Assembly: GCA_013400155.1 (NCBI GenBank)
Contig: VXBM01000279.1
Coordinates: 800,319-864,318, forward strand
Direction of reading: 5' to 3'
DNA from: Helopsaltes ochotensis
Lineage: Eukaryota > Chordata > Aves > Passeriformes > Locustellidae
Length of the DNA stretch: 64,000 nt
The first letter of the stretch is position 1. Each line of letters begins with the position of its first letter. Made by a program: the position numbers and the translations under genes. Of this stretch, positions 45,001-56,886 are shown in pieces. The notes beneath the pieces were generated by a model. The model saw only the letters and a program-made list of their open reading frames with translations. It was not told the origin of the DNA and did no database searches.

Positions 45001-45419
45001 AGCAAATACACAGTTTTGAAAGAACACAGATGCATACTCAAGGCCCAATTACTTATAGGGTGTAACTGCTGCTACCTGTCTCACTGAAGACTTGCACTAT
45101 ATAAGCACAGAAGAAAATGATCTGTACTTTAACTGCCCCTATTTTTCATTCTGCTTGCCCCTTCTATAGTGTAAAACAGTAAAATCTCCTGTAGTATAGT
45201 ATATAAAACTACAGCATTCTAAAGGAGGCGTCAATCCAAACAAATATAAACAAATATCTGTCGTGTTTTTAAAACAGAAAATGGTCTAAAATACAGTACA
45301 ACTTCATAAAATTCTTTCTCATCATAGTTGTCTTCAGTTTAGTTAATGGTACAAGCCTAAGTTGTTTGTTGAATGAGAAAGTTTGTCTGCCTCCCCAGTC
45401 TTTGTCCCCAAGTCCTTAC
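42028..45419 (-). other. SMLR1: SMLR1 intron
   Basis: About 3.4 kb, GT-AG (GTAAGG..TTTCAG on the minus strand). T/A-rich runs at 42,506-42,525 and 42,721-42,760. No other exon recognised; the plus-strand open frames near 43.0 and 44.2-44.6 kb have no known similarity. Confidence 0.75.
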
Positions 45420-45558
45420 CTTCTCTTAGTTTGATCCTGAGGTAGGCAATTAGCAGCAGCAGGAGTAAAGTCACGGGCATAAAGATCCCAGCAAAGAGAA
45501 CATAACCAGGCAGCTCCCTCACGAACACTGACAATACGTAACCCACGCTCATTTTCAT
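45420..45558 (-). CDS. SMLR1: SMLR1 exon 1: small leucine-rich membrane protein
   Basis: Start at ATG 45,558 (GCAGAG before ATG; a second ATG two codons on). An in-frame TAA at 45,588-45,586 closes the frame upstream, so no longer N-terminus is encoded here unless another exon is spliced in. The peptide MKMSVGYVLSVFVRELPG, then [28 protein letters not shown] has one transmembrane helix at residues 19-40 with a six-Leu run. Human SMLR1 (107 aa) carries the same core ([30 protein letters not shown]). Full predicted protein 97 aa. Cellular role unknown. Its position, converging on the EPB41L2 3' end, fits the mammalian order as I recall it. Confidence 0.82.
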
Positions 45559-45605
45559 CTCTGCCAACCGTGCCAAGCCAGATCCTTAAGGTCTCCAAGT
45601 TTGGA

Positions 45606-45617
45606 CCTTATTTATCC
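45606..45617 (-). promoter_or_regulatory. SMLR1: Possible SMLR1 TATA-like box
   Basis: Minus-strand GGATAAATAAGG about 50 bp upstream of the SMLR1 ATG. If functional, transcription would start near 45,580 with a very short leader. Only a weak motif match. Confidence 0.3.
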
Positions 45618-48600
45618 TGCTTTCTTTCTTTTTACCCTGATGGACATTCTGCCCTTTGCTCAGGCCATTATCTCTTTTTGGACTTTGGTTTGTTTGTGCA
45701 GGTCTGTGATCCCAGTAGTACTGGAGTTCACTCACAAAGTTACTCAACAACAAAGTTTAAAAGTGTGTATTGAAGTAATGTAGGGCTTTGAAACCTTTGG
45801 ATATGTTGGGCTGGGCAGGGCTCAATATGTGAGCTGCTACTGCCTTTTGAGCATTGTCGGTTCTGTCATCTGCTAACACAGTACAGGCCATTCTGAATAA
45901 TAGGCACCCTCTTCCTAGATATATTATTAATTTTACAGTAGATCTCAAATGCTCACTCAGGGTGTTGTACAGCATCAGGCTGTTGTACATTCCACACAGG
46001 CAGGCACACATAGTCTCAACTCTGAAGAGTTTTCAGAGCAAACCACTGAGGCAAGAAGCAAGTGACTGTGGTGATGCAGCACCAAAAGCATTCTTTCCAA
46101 AGAGCAGCTGTGGAACAGTGAAACTCAGGAAGGTTTCTTTCTTAGTAAAGTTGAAATTGTATGATTTTGGGAGCAGAGATATACCAGAGAATTTAAGATC
46201 CTTTTAAATGTTCAAGTAGTTCTGTTTTTCCCATCTGGTCACCAGCCTGTGGCAAAAATCTGCCTTGCATGCATTGATCTTCTTAATCAATTTTTTTTTA
46301 AAGATGATTAGTCATTTTATAGTCCTCTACACCTTCAGGTTTGCAGCCATATTCTGAGCAGTTCTTTCCAAGCACCCAGAAAGACTGTACAAGGTTTGCT
46401 TCCCTAATTGGGTAGGTGGGTAGACTGGAACCAAGGGGAAATACATTTTTAGATTTTTAGACTTTCAGGGGAAAGAGATATTTCTGTGTTCACCTTGTTT
46501 TCTTCACCTATTATTTTCAAGAGGCAAACAACCTCACCTGAAAACTATTTGAAGTTTGTAATTTTTTGAACTGTAAGATATTTGAGGTCCTCTCTTTTTA
46601 ACAAGTGGTGGAGAATAAAATGTTTACAGGTGAATTCCTTGTTTTGTTAATTACCTGCTGTTGTAATTGATAAAAGAGCAAATGGAGTGTGTCTTATTTC
46701 TTGTTTATCCTTGTTCATCTTCAGCTTCTAACCATTATATCTTATTCTGCCTTTTCCTGCAAGGTTTGACCTCATTTGTAAAGTGCTTTATGATCTACTG
46801 ATGAAAAGCATGGATTAAAAGCCAGATGGTGAAGATATTAATATTATTATAGGCCCATCTGTTGCCAGATAATTCCTTCCTTGAATAGATACCTGTCAGT
46901 TGTGATCAATAAATTCCTTAGTTTTTTTTTTTTTTTTGTGCATGAAAAGTTAATTCAGTTTATTTTTAGACTCTTGTGATTGTTATTGTTCGGGTTTGCA
47001 AAACAGTTGCAATATTTGATGAACACTCTTCTGGCATATTTTTTAAATTCCTTTCTAACTGATGTTCTTCTATAAAAATATCTTGAGTAATCAGAGAGCT
47101 CAGTCTTTGAGAGTGAAGTCTGTGGCTGAATTCCAAGCACTGTGACATTACAGAGTGAGCCAGGTGATACTTCTCTTTGGTATGCCTGTTATGGACCATA
47201 GTGACATTTATGGGTGCTAAATACCTGTATACAAGGGCAAAACACTCACTTGGATTTTTTAAATTGGGTTACTTTGTGTGCCTGTGACAGAATTCCTTTC
47301 TGTCAAATGCTACTCAGGGGAGGTGAAGTAAGTAGCTTGACTTGCTTCCAGTCAGGCCTGCCTCTGGTGGTTCAGGCAGCTGATGGATTGGAAGCGGTTA
47401 ATTTCTGCCCAGGAAGAATAAGAAAATTCTCAACCCCCCACATTTGTACAACCTCTTTGTGAAATGGCAGCTGCAAGCTCTGATGTCAGGAACAAAACTT
47501 AGCTCAGTGTGGCAGACGTGTAAAGCAAGTTTCCATGTTGAAGCAGGACAAATGCAGTGGAAATGAGGTCAAACACATTTTTGCCATGAAGGCAGTTCAT
47601 TTCCTACCTGGGTTGGCTTGGATGGTTTGTGTAAAGCCAAGGGGAGCTCTGCTGCTGGGCAGGCAGTGGCGTTTGCAGCAGTCATACCTTGCATGTCGTC
47701 TGCCACAGCCAGAGGAAAACTGGGTAATGTGGGCCAGGCGTGGATTATTAACACAGGAACATATGGTTTCCTGGCTGATCTGTGAAGCTTGGGTGTGTTT
47801 GGGAAAATAGATGGAATCACAGGCTTTTTGAACTTGTCACTGACTTTCCACCTGCTGGAAAAACAGAACCGACTGCTTGTTACCCCTATGGCACTGTAGG
47901 GTGGGCCTGCCCGAAGTTTGCTTTATGGCTAAAAGGGATTTCAGCAGTTTCAAGGTTTTCCTTATGGCTTGTATCAGAAACTTAATTTCATGTGAGAAAG
48001 AATTTAAGGAACATTAATTTTACAGCCAATAAAACTCTTATTTCAGCTGTGTCATTTTGATTATTTGCATGAAATATGAACACAAATGAATCAATTCAAA
48101 CTTCAAATAACTTTCTATTTTCCAAACTTGCCAACTAACAACAGAAATTATGAACATCACACCTACCTTGTGGGAAGGAATTACTTTTAGTGCTTATCTT
48201 TGTGTGTGTGTGTTAGGGACATATATTTTTGCACACATTCTTGTTGAATATTTTGTTTCAGTCACAATTTCCAAAGGAAAACATTCTCATAAAATTTCTA
48301 GATAGCTTTAGTGGGGAATGAAAAAAGACGAAGAAGTACCTATTGGTGCTGAGGAGAAAGAGTAAGATGTTCCTGTGAAGACTGAACCACAATAAAAATA
48401 GAAAACCTGATTATTACAGGTGGTCAAGAGCCTTTTAGGGCAGAAGCCATGCTCACGCTTTGTACAGGTAAATTGCCAACATGCACAGCAGATGAGCTGG
48501 TAGGCCTGAGGTTGCACTTTATTAGAGAAGACACTGTAAAATTTTCTGTGAGACTGAAACTTTTTGTAAAAACTCAATATTTCTGTCATTATGGTGGATA

Positions 48601-51600
48601 GAGGAAGCAGGAGTTTGGTCCTGGCTCAGTAAGGACAGAGCCTTCCAGCACATACCAGTGAGCCAAAACCCTTGTTCCTCCCTGAGCTCGAGCTGGAACT
48701 GGTCCCAGAGGAATGGATGTGAGGTGTCCCTAACCCAAGATGGTAAGCTGGGTAAGGCTGTTGTTAAGTTGGTAAGCTTACACTGCTCAGAAAACACATT
48801 TTGGATGAAAAAGAGCTTTAGTTCCCGCAGCCATCAGGGCACAAGGTTTCCTGAAATGTATATTAAGGTTATTAAATTTAAACGCTAAATGAGCATTTAG
48901 ATCTATCTTTATCCTGGATGTTCTGCTAGAACACCAAAATTGTCTATTCTCCTTTCCAACATAAATTCAATAAAGGTTATTAGATTGGGTAGTTTAATAT
49001 CTTTATTATTACAGGCAATTTCATTTCCTTCCATGTCCTTTGCAAAATCCAATAAATTCATTGAGGCTTGTTTTCCCAAAAAGCACTTAGCCTTTGTTCA
49101 CCTGTATCTAATGAGACTGGTTCCCAGTGATTCTCTGTAACCAGCTACTCTTCACCAATTCCAGCACAGGGACTATTTCACCTGTACCTGGCATAACCTG
49201 GTCCTGCAGCATCCCTCCTGACAGCTGAATCTCTTTCTGTTAGAAGATCATGGATCTTTAGAAGCCATATGATGAATGCTCTCTGCATGAGGCTTCAAGC
49301 AGTGTATTAAATGGAAGGGTATCTTTATCTCTTTAATTAAACACTGCAAAACAAACCAAATCTCTTGCTGTCTCATATCTCAGATAGCTCATAGCTGCCT
49401 GTCAGTGTGCCTTTCTCCTTGATTAGTAAAGATAAAATCAATGTAACCCTTAGGCAGTGTAGATAAGTGAGTGAGTGATGAAAAACGGTGCTTCTCTGAT
49501 ATGCTGGAAAGACAGAGCCAGGTGGGAATGGTTGTACAGTGGTAACACAGGGCTTTCTTTTTCTCTTACCCATAACCCAGGGCCCCAGCTGTGATGGCAG
49601 TTTGCTGTACCACTGTTTGCTCACTGTTTGCTCACTGCCAGCTCGCTTTTCACACAGGAACAAAGCAAGATTGCTTCTAGGAGAGGCTCAACTTTCATTT
49701 GGTGTCCTCATGAGTAACTGATCCTGAAACCACTATGTAAAGATCCAGAGAAGTGATCACAGCAGTTGTAAAATCTAAGCCGACTTTTTTTTAGCTGGCT
49801 TGATTTCAAATGTGTTATGCTGTTTGTTATGTTTCAATTGAATTATGTCATTTGTTGCCTCTTGGTTACCTAATACCTCCATGATATTACTTTACAACAT
49901 GTCTTGCTACCCTACCATACCTCAGGGAGTTTTGAGTCACCATGTAGCTGTAGAGTAATGCACTGTTTCTTTTCCCTCTTCCCCATAATAAAAGAAGATG
50001 GAGAGCCGACTACAGTGGCAAGATTTACAGCTGTGCCCAGCCAGCTCAAGAAGCTGAACTGCAAGTGCCCCAGATTCTTCTTCTTGGGCAGTCTGACCCT
50101 AGCCCCAGCTGATTTTTGAGGTTGTCCTGTACAGGGCTAGGAGCTCAGGATATTCTATGATTCCATGATCCAGCATGGGGTTGGGGCAGCTGCAGTGTGG
50201 ATAGTGAGGGAGGCTGTTCAGCATGACAGATAGGCTTTAAACCCTGTGAACAAACTGTGGGGTGGGACTAATGCAGAGGCCTTTTATTTGGTGGCTAAAC
50301 ATGCACAGATATGTAGCTATATTGAATTTGAAGCCCAGCTCTGCAAAGTAAAAAAGTGGCATCTTCCAGATCAGGGTGATTTCTAGGGCATGTTGGCTTA
50401 TTTGTGCCTACTTGTGCGCCCTAAGTGACCTGAGCCACAACACTTCAGCACTTTGCAGGACACCTGAGAATTTTGCAGTATCTCTATGTGTCCTTATTAG
50501 ATATACTTAAGACACCGCTCAAGTTTCAAAGAGTAGATGGAGCTGTAGAGAACTCAAGATCCACGTTAAAAGTGTTTGTTCCACTGTTGCCAGTAAGCCA
50601 AGCTGTTTCAAGTTACTCATAACAGGTTTGGCAGACATTTTATGTGGGTCTTCCCTGCAAGATTCCCTCATAGGAAACTGAGCTGTGACTGCCTCCTGTT
50701 GCACAGGCTCCTTCTCTGGAGAAAAAGGGATCCAAGCTGCTGGTTGAATAGGGGCAATCAAGAACTCACTGGACTAAGGCTTAATGTAACCCTGGGTGAA
50801 AATAATTGACAGTGGAATAAACAGTGTGGCAAGTTCATCAGCAATGCTGGAGAAGTGAGTGCATGTGCAAAGCTGCCTCCTCTGTTGCAGCATCTGTAAG
50901 GAAATGAAATTTCTGTGTGAGACAAACTTTCAGCTGCTGCCAGCGAAAGCTATGGTTAGTTTAACACATTTTGTCAGCTATCTAGTACTCAATTAATGTG
51001 ACATCAAATAAAATGCCATGAGCACATATCATTCTCTGTTATGTGTTTCTGGTGAGTGCTAATTAATTTGTCATTCCACTTTCCACACTGTACATTTACA
51101 CAGTAATGAGTTGTAGCCATCTGCTGGCATGAAATGATCTTTTTTTTTCTCCCGTCCCCAGAAAGGAGATAGACAGACGGCCTTTCATGTTTTTCCTTAT
51201 ACTCTAACATATCCAGAAAACCTTATGCTTAACACTGACATTGGCAACAACAAATGCTAATCTGCACATGAAACCATGTAAAACCAAGGGAAGAGTTTTT
51301 AACCCTTCCTTGTTTGATAATTTAAAATAGTTAGTGGGTGTTCTGTCTTGGGGAGTTTCACATAGTGTTTTAAGAGAGCAACAACTGAGTTTTTCCCCTG
51401 AATGAGGAATGAGTTCTAAGGTCTTTCACTTATAAGAATAATAAGGCAAAGATAGTCCATTCTCATCAGAAAACTGCCCCATAGGCAGCAGCTTCTCTAG
51501 TATGAATTTTAAACCATGCAGAGCCATGGAAGTAGAATAAAGGAGCTTCAAACTGGTAAAATAGAAATAAGGGGAAGTAATTGAGGCAATAATTCCTGTT

Positions 51601-54600
51601 TGAAAAAGTTATGGCTGCTCTGAGCATCTGCTACCTCAGCTTGCTGACTTTTCACATTATATTGAGAATGCTGACAGACCCTGTAAGACTTGACTGATAT
51701 GGTGGCAATTTTTTCTGTGAGAGGGGGCAAAACTTAAGCTGATTTGTACAGATACCTCAAGACATTAATTGCATAGTTGATCCTGAAGTGAGAGAAAATT
51801 AAATCTCTTTTGCTTAAAATAGCTATTTTACTAATTTTCCTTTCACACTGGAGTTCCCAATGCCTCTTATAAAACTCTCTGTGTTTTTTACATCATCAAG
51901 CCCTGAGATAGCAAGACAGTCTTATGCAGTTACTCACCCACTGTTGGTACCTCACCTACTTCATCCTTGATTTCTTTTAGAAGTCCTGAGGGAATAATAG
52001 GGGTACATAAGTGTTCATTTTCACTGTTAGCTCAGTAACTGCATCTACAGCCACTTAAGATTTCAGATATTTGCTCCCCCTTATTCTCCACCCTGGAATT
52101 CCAGTATGGGAGTTTCCCCAGTTTATTCTAAAGTGAATACTTGTGAAAGGAATTAATTTACTTCCCTGCAGTGGCTTTGCCAGAGGTTGTAGAGGTGTCT
52201 GATCATTATTCAAAAAATACATTTAGTACTTTGACTCCTTGAAAAAACGGAAGTCACAAATGTCAAGAAAATCAAATAAAACAGATGGGCAGGAAGAGCT
52301 GCAGATATCTTTAATGTAGACTCTATGTCAGAGTGTGCTATCAAGCAAACTTTAGTTTTTATGGGCTGGAAAGTGTATGAACACAGAGTAGCACTCTGGC
52401 TACTCAGGGAGCATAAGCCCCCAAGCAGACTTTTACCTGCCCTAATAACTCTTCTGTTGAGCTTGTGCCTGTGTGGCAGGAATCAGGGAGTAGCTGTGAA
52501 CTCATAGCCTATTCTGCCTGGTGACATATTTTTGTGTTATGTGTCTGTGCACGCCTGGATCAAAAGGCTATGATTTTTCAGTCTTGAATATCTGGGCAGT
52601 TTTATTGTTTACAAAAACAGAAACAACATTGCATCTACAGAGCTGCAATCATCTGTAATAATTTTTGCAACATGCTGCTTCTTTGGTAGGTTGAAAGGCT
52701 GGAGAGAAATTAGTGAAAATATACTTTTAAAAAGATTTTTGATTAATTTTCTTTTCCAATCAGCCACACACTGTTTCTTCCATTCATGCTGTTTTTATCT
52801 TGGTGGCATTATCTGTTTTCACTTATAGTTAGTGGTGTGACAGCGACCTGCTGATTTTTCAATGGCTTCCAACAGCACTTATTATCTAGCACTCTTCTTC
52901 AATCAGTGGATTGCAGAAGTACAGTGCACTCAGGGATACTCAGATAATGAGTTACAATCAAACAACATTACTGAGATGTGTTCTCCCGTCCTTCCGTAGT
53001 GCTTATTTGCGCATTTGGCAGAGTCATGATACCGACATTTGAAGTTCTGAGAGGGCTTTCTATCTAAGGGTCCCCAGGCATTGTGCAAAGTGCTGATAGA
53101 TTCACTCCCTTAAATGTGCTGGGACTTCAGCACGTCCTGGGAATGCTGGAACTCGCAGTTCTAATTTTACAGCAACAAAAGTAAGATTTTACCCATCTTA
53201 ACAAATTTTTAGTAAGAAAGCAACTGCTTTATCTTCTAAGCATTTCCTGAAGTCCCCTTGATGGAGGACGCACAGGACAGCTGTAGTTGGCAGATTTCCC
53301 TGAGCTGGATGGAGGCAGAGAATAATCTCATTTAATCAGTATCAGAGTAACTTAGTGTATCTTTGGTCATACCCAAAGAACTAAGAAACATTTCTCATAT
53401 CACAAATCAGTGGGGAAAAGGTGGGACAGCACACTGACAGAAAAGAGCTGGGACTTTCTCTGGGCTCTGAACACAAGGGAAGGTAATGGCTGTAGGTTGC
53501 TGGGGCCTGTCTGCCTGAGTGAGGAAGAACAAAAGCAGAAGGCAATAGGCAAACTAGGGAGATGAGTTAGAAGACGTTTTGGTGGCTTAAACCTGAGAGA
53601 AACTGTGTTAATGGCACTGCTGGCTACCGAGAATTTGGAAAAGCAAAGCAAAATCCATTTATTTTTTGGTTATTAAAAAGTCATTAAAAAGTTATTCTCA
53701 AAAGTAAACATTTCTATCTCCACTTCTCTAAATAATAATGTAGCTTGGAGGTGTTCACTACTAGCTGAAGTGTAAAGAGACAGAAAGAATGTCTCTGACA
53801 ACCTTCTTGGTAAAAGAGGATAAGGAGCACATATGCTGCTCCTGTTAACTTTGCTTGCTGGGAGTTAGGAAATGGAGTTTAAATCCTAGTAGACAAAATG
53901 ACAAGGAAAAAAAGCAGGGAATGTGAAAGCAAATCACTCAGTTTACTGCTCTAGCTGTTATTTGGAGTTACTGGGAGAAGTAGTAGCAATAAGTGGGTAC
54001 TGAGGGAAGTGGGGGGATTACTCTGTTCCAGATATTAGCAATATTCCAGTACAACTTAGGGAAATTTACCTAAATTCTAAGTCTTCTGTCACTGTTGATT
54101 TTGTTTAACAAAACTAAGTTAGCACCATCGGGCTAAAAAAAGACTTAATTGAAGTAATTTTCTGTGCTTTTATAAAAGTTCAGAGAGTGTTGAAAGGCCT
54201 TCAGGCTACAAGAGTATCTTAGAGAAAAAAATTACTCAGAAACATTAGGCTTATTTTGAAAACACTCTTAAAAGGTGATACTGTGACCTTCTTGCTGGCT
54301 TGTTGTCTCTGTGGATATGAAATACTCTTCTCTCTTTATAAATTTACTGATGGTGCTAAAATAAAGATCAAGGACTCTTTCCTCTATTACATTAACAATT
54401 TTATGCAGGTAACTGCCGAAGGGAGGCTGAGATGGACATTCAGTTTCTCTAGTAACCATTTGGAGAGCTGCTCTTTTTACTTGCTGAATTATTCTATTCT
54501 ACCTAAGAATATTTCTTCTTTTAAGTGTTTCACAAACACCCCAGATGATCTTTGTCATTCACTGTCCCTCTGCTATGATTGCATAGATAACAATCTCTGG

Positions 54601-54699
54601 ACAGCTATAATTCTCACTGCAGGTATTTTCCAGCATTTGAAAGTAGTACAAGAAATCAAAGAAATACCACTGGAAAAGTTTTAAGGAAGCTGTCTAGCC
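45618..54699. other. Intergenic DNA upstream of SMLR1, first part
   Basis: About 9 kb without a supported gene. A T15 run lies at about 46,922-46,937 and a CR1 tail at about 50,118-50,170. Open frames (for example minus 53,400-53,651 and plus 54,256-54,684) have no recognisable domains. Confidence 0.65.
50118..50170 (+). mobile_element. CR1 LINE 3' tail
   Basis: GAGGTTGTCCTGTACAGGGC, TAGGAGCTCAGGATATTCTA, TGATTCCATGATCC. CTCAGGATATTCTATGATT is a typical CR1 3' end with the terminal octamer repeat. The body upstream is too diverged to delimit. Confidence 0.75.
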
Positions 54700-55810
54700 A
54701 ATACCCCTCCTCTGAGGCAGGGTCAGGAGCAGCTGTGTCTCTTGAACATGTCAAAATAACCTATCCTTAAAAACCCCTGAGGCTGAGGTTCCAGTAACCT
54801 CCTGAGGTACTGCTTCCCTGGGCTACCATGTAATGAGTGGTATGCTGAGACTTCCCTGCTGTCTAGCCAAAGAGGCCCTTACTGCAAATTGAGTGAATTA
54901 TTGCTCTATCTTTCAACAGCAGTGTACTGCTATCCTTTTTATTTTGACACATTCTGTAACTTTGTCCTCTAGTTTGTGTGTCCTTTCATTCCATTTTTGG
55001 AAAAAGCCATTCTCCCCCCCCGGCGCCCCCTGCCTCCCCCCTTTTATTATTGTTATTTCCCTAACTTATTTTTGAAAGCTTTATAATTGTGTCTGTTCTT
55101 CTCTGAATTATCCCCAACTTTTTGAGAATAGCCCACTCAAACTCCAGCTGGAGGTCTCAAGTATTCTCCAGACTGTAACGCTTTTCTCTGTCTGGCAATA
55201 TATTTTCTAATATGGGACTTACCCAGGCCACAACAGTTCATTTAAGATATACTTTCAGAATATCCTTTTTTGCAACTGTGTCTTTTCCCTTTCAGGTTTT
55301 GAGCCATAAAAGCCACAAGGACAGGAACATATCTTGGCTATTTTTCACAGTGTATGTGTATCATTCAGTTTTACTTGTGGCATGGAGTGGAGGAACCTTT
55401 GTACTTTGAATTTCATAGTTTTCAGATTATCACTCCTATTGTTCACATTCATTTTAAATCCTAATCTTCTCATCTTACCATAACCCACATGTTATCATCT
55501 CCCAAGTCATTGATAAAGATATGAAATAGATTTGTCTTGGGACAGACTGTGTGACCTGACTTGGATGACGCTCTCATTTGAAGCAGATAGTCTAACATAT
55601 AAATGTGCAGTTACCTTATAGGCTTTTTTTCGAGCTCTTTTTTGAGAACACAAATGGGGCTGTATCAAAGGCATGTTAACATCAAGACATACTACATCAG
55701 TAGTTTCTTTCCCTACATGAGACTAGTCATCTTTTCAGAGAAAAAGATGAAAAGGTTTCTTACAGCTTGTTCCTGACAAATGCAGTGTTGTTGAGAAAGG
55801 ACCTGCTTTC
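54700..55810 (-). mobile_element. Old, degenerate CR1-family LINE copy, reverse
   Basis: Pieces match the reverse complement of a CR1-type reverse-transcriptase region in the expected order: CCTTAAAAACCCCTGAGGCT..CCAGTAACCTCCTGAGG; later CTCCCAAGTCATTGATAAAG..ATGAAATAG, then GAGAACACAAATGGGGCTG..TCAAAGGCATGTTAACATCAAG and ACATACTACATCAG. In CR1 elements these correspond to the well-known 'leave at least a month-type' conserved RT blocks only in order, not in detail; reading frames are destroyed. Borders and subfamily uncertain. Confidence 0.55.
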
Positions 55811-56543
55811 GGGGTTGGAAACTCTGCAGTGACATCAGTCAAAATTGTAGAGTATCAACTGCCTAGATGAAAAGATAGTGGGTTTTTTCCTTCACTCATA
55901 TCTTTAGCCAGTTGCAGTTTTGACATGCTCTTTCCATTTAATTTCTTGTCAAACACATATGCTAGCTGAACTACAACCATTTTGTGAATGTTAGCTAGCC
56001 CGTTGACACTAATGGGGGAATTTCTATTGCCATAATTGGCCAGAGGCCTAACTGGCTACAGCTAAAAGCAGTTTCCATGCCAGTACAAACAATAATTGTG
56101 CTCAGCAAATATTACATCCTGGCAGCTGCAGTTGAACCCTGTAGCTCAACTCTATTTTAGCCTATACATGGTCAGTTAATAGTTATTTTATCTTGCAGTA
56201 ACTAAGGTGGATTTAGAGCTATTTTGTCCTTGATATTAAACTATATAAATAATACAAATGAGCTTAATATATATATATTTATATTAGAGATATTCTAGCA
56301 ATAAGAAAGTAAGCAAAGAATTAAAGTAACTTCACATGCTTTTCCTGTTCTTCATTAGCCATGCGTTGGCTGTCCAGTTTGTATGGCAGCATGCAACATT
56401 AAAGCCCAGGCAGTTTTTAAATTCCCTGTATGTTTCCTTCCTCATATATTTTCCATTCACCTTTTCATTGTTGTTGTTGTTTGGAGGTTGCTTTGTATTG
56501 CTTCTCTTCCCTTCTGCTGTCTTCTCATCCTCTTGTTTTTCAG

Positions 56544-56886
56544 TTAAGTGGTTCGGCTATGGTCTGTTCCTGTTCTGGAACTGTGGCAGGAAAGGAAGTA
56601 CCTGGAGCTGGAGGAATGGCTCAGCAGGCAATAGGGTTGCAGGGTTTATCCTACACCCAGCAGAGGGTGGAAGAGCCCAAATGCTCTTGTTCATGTTGGG
56701 GTGTGGATTGCCTTCAAGAAGCTGGTGATTGCTTGGTGCAGCAACTTCTGCCCCCTCTGGTGCAGGACCTGGCTTTTGCCTTCCCAGGGGCTTTCAGGGC
56801 TTTCTCATCACTCGTGGATGTAGGTGCCATCTGGTCAGGATCTGTGCTGCCAGGGGGTGTGAATGGACTGGAATTATCTGATACAG
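56544..56886 (+). other. Exon-like open frame, Cys-rich, unrecognised
   Basis: 343 bp bounded by a strong-looking acceptor (long CT-rich tract, CTTGTTTTTCAG) and donor GATACAG/GTAATT, open throughout in one frame (phase 0 in, phase 1 out). It encodes KCSCSCWGVDCLQEAGDC and a hydrophobic VQDLAFAFPGAFRAF stretch. GC content is higher than the surroundings. No family recognised; it could be a lncRNA exon, an unknown coding exon or chance. Confidence 0.25.

Noticed and set aside
45343..45576. SMLR1 open frame read straight through exon 1 (..LREGKDLGTKTGEADKLS..)
   Set aside because: It crosses a consensus donor (GAAG/GTAAGG); splicing to 42,027 restores the family-like RIKLREVEEE junction. The upstream TTG is also not a likely start; the ATG at 45,558 is used instead.
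48200..48212. Short TG repeat
   Set aside because: Too short to be worth listing as a microsatellite.
54256..54684. 142-codon open frame on the plus strand
   Set aside because: It starts at a non-ATG codon, shows no recognisable motif and has chance-like composition in AT-rich DNA.
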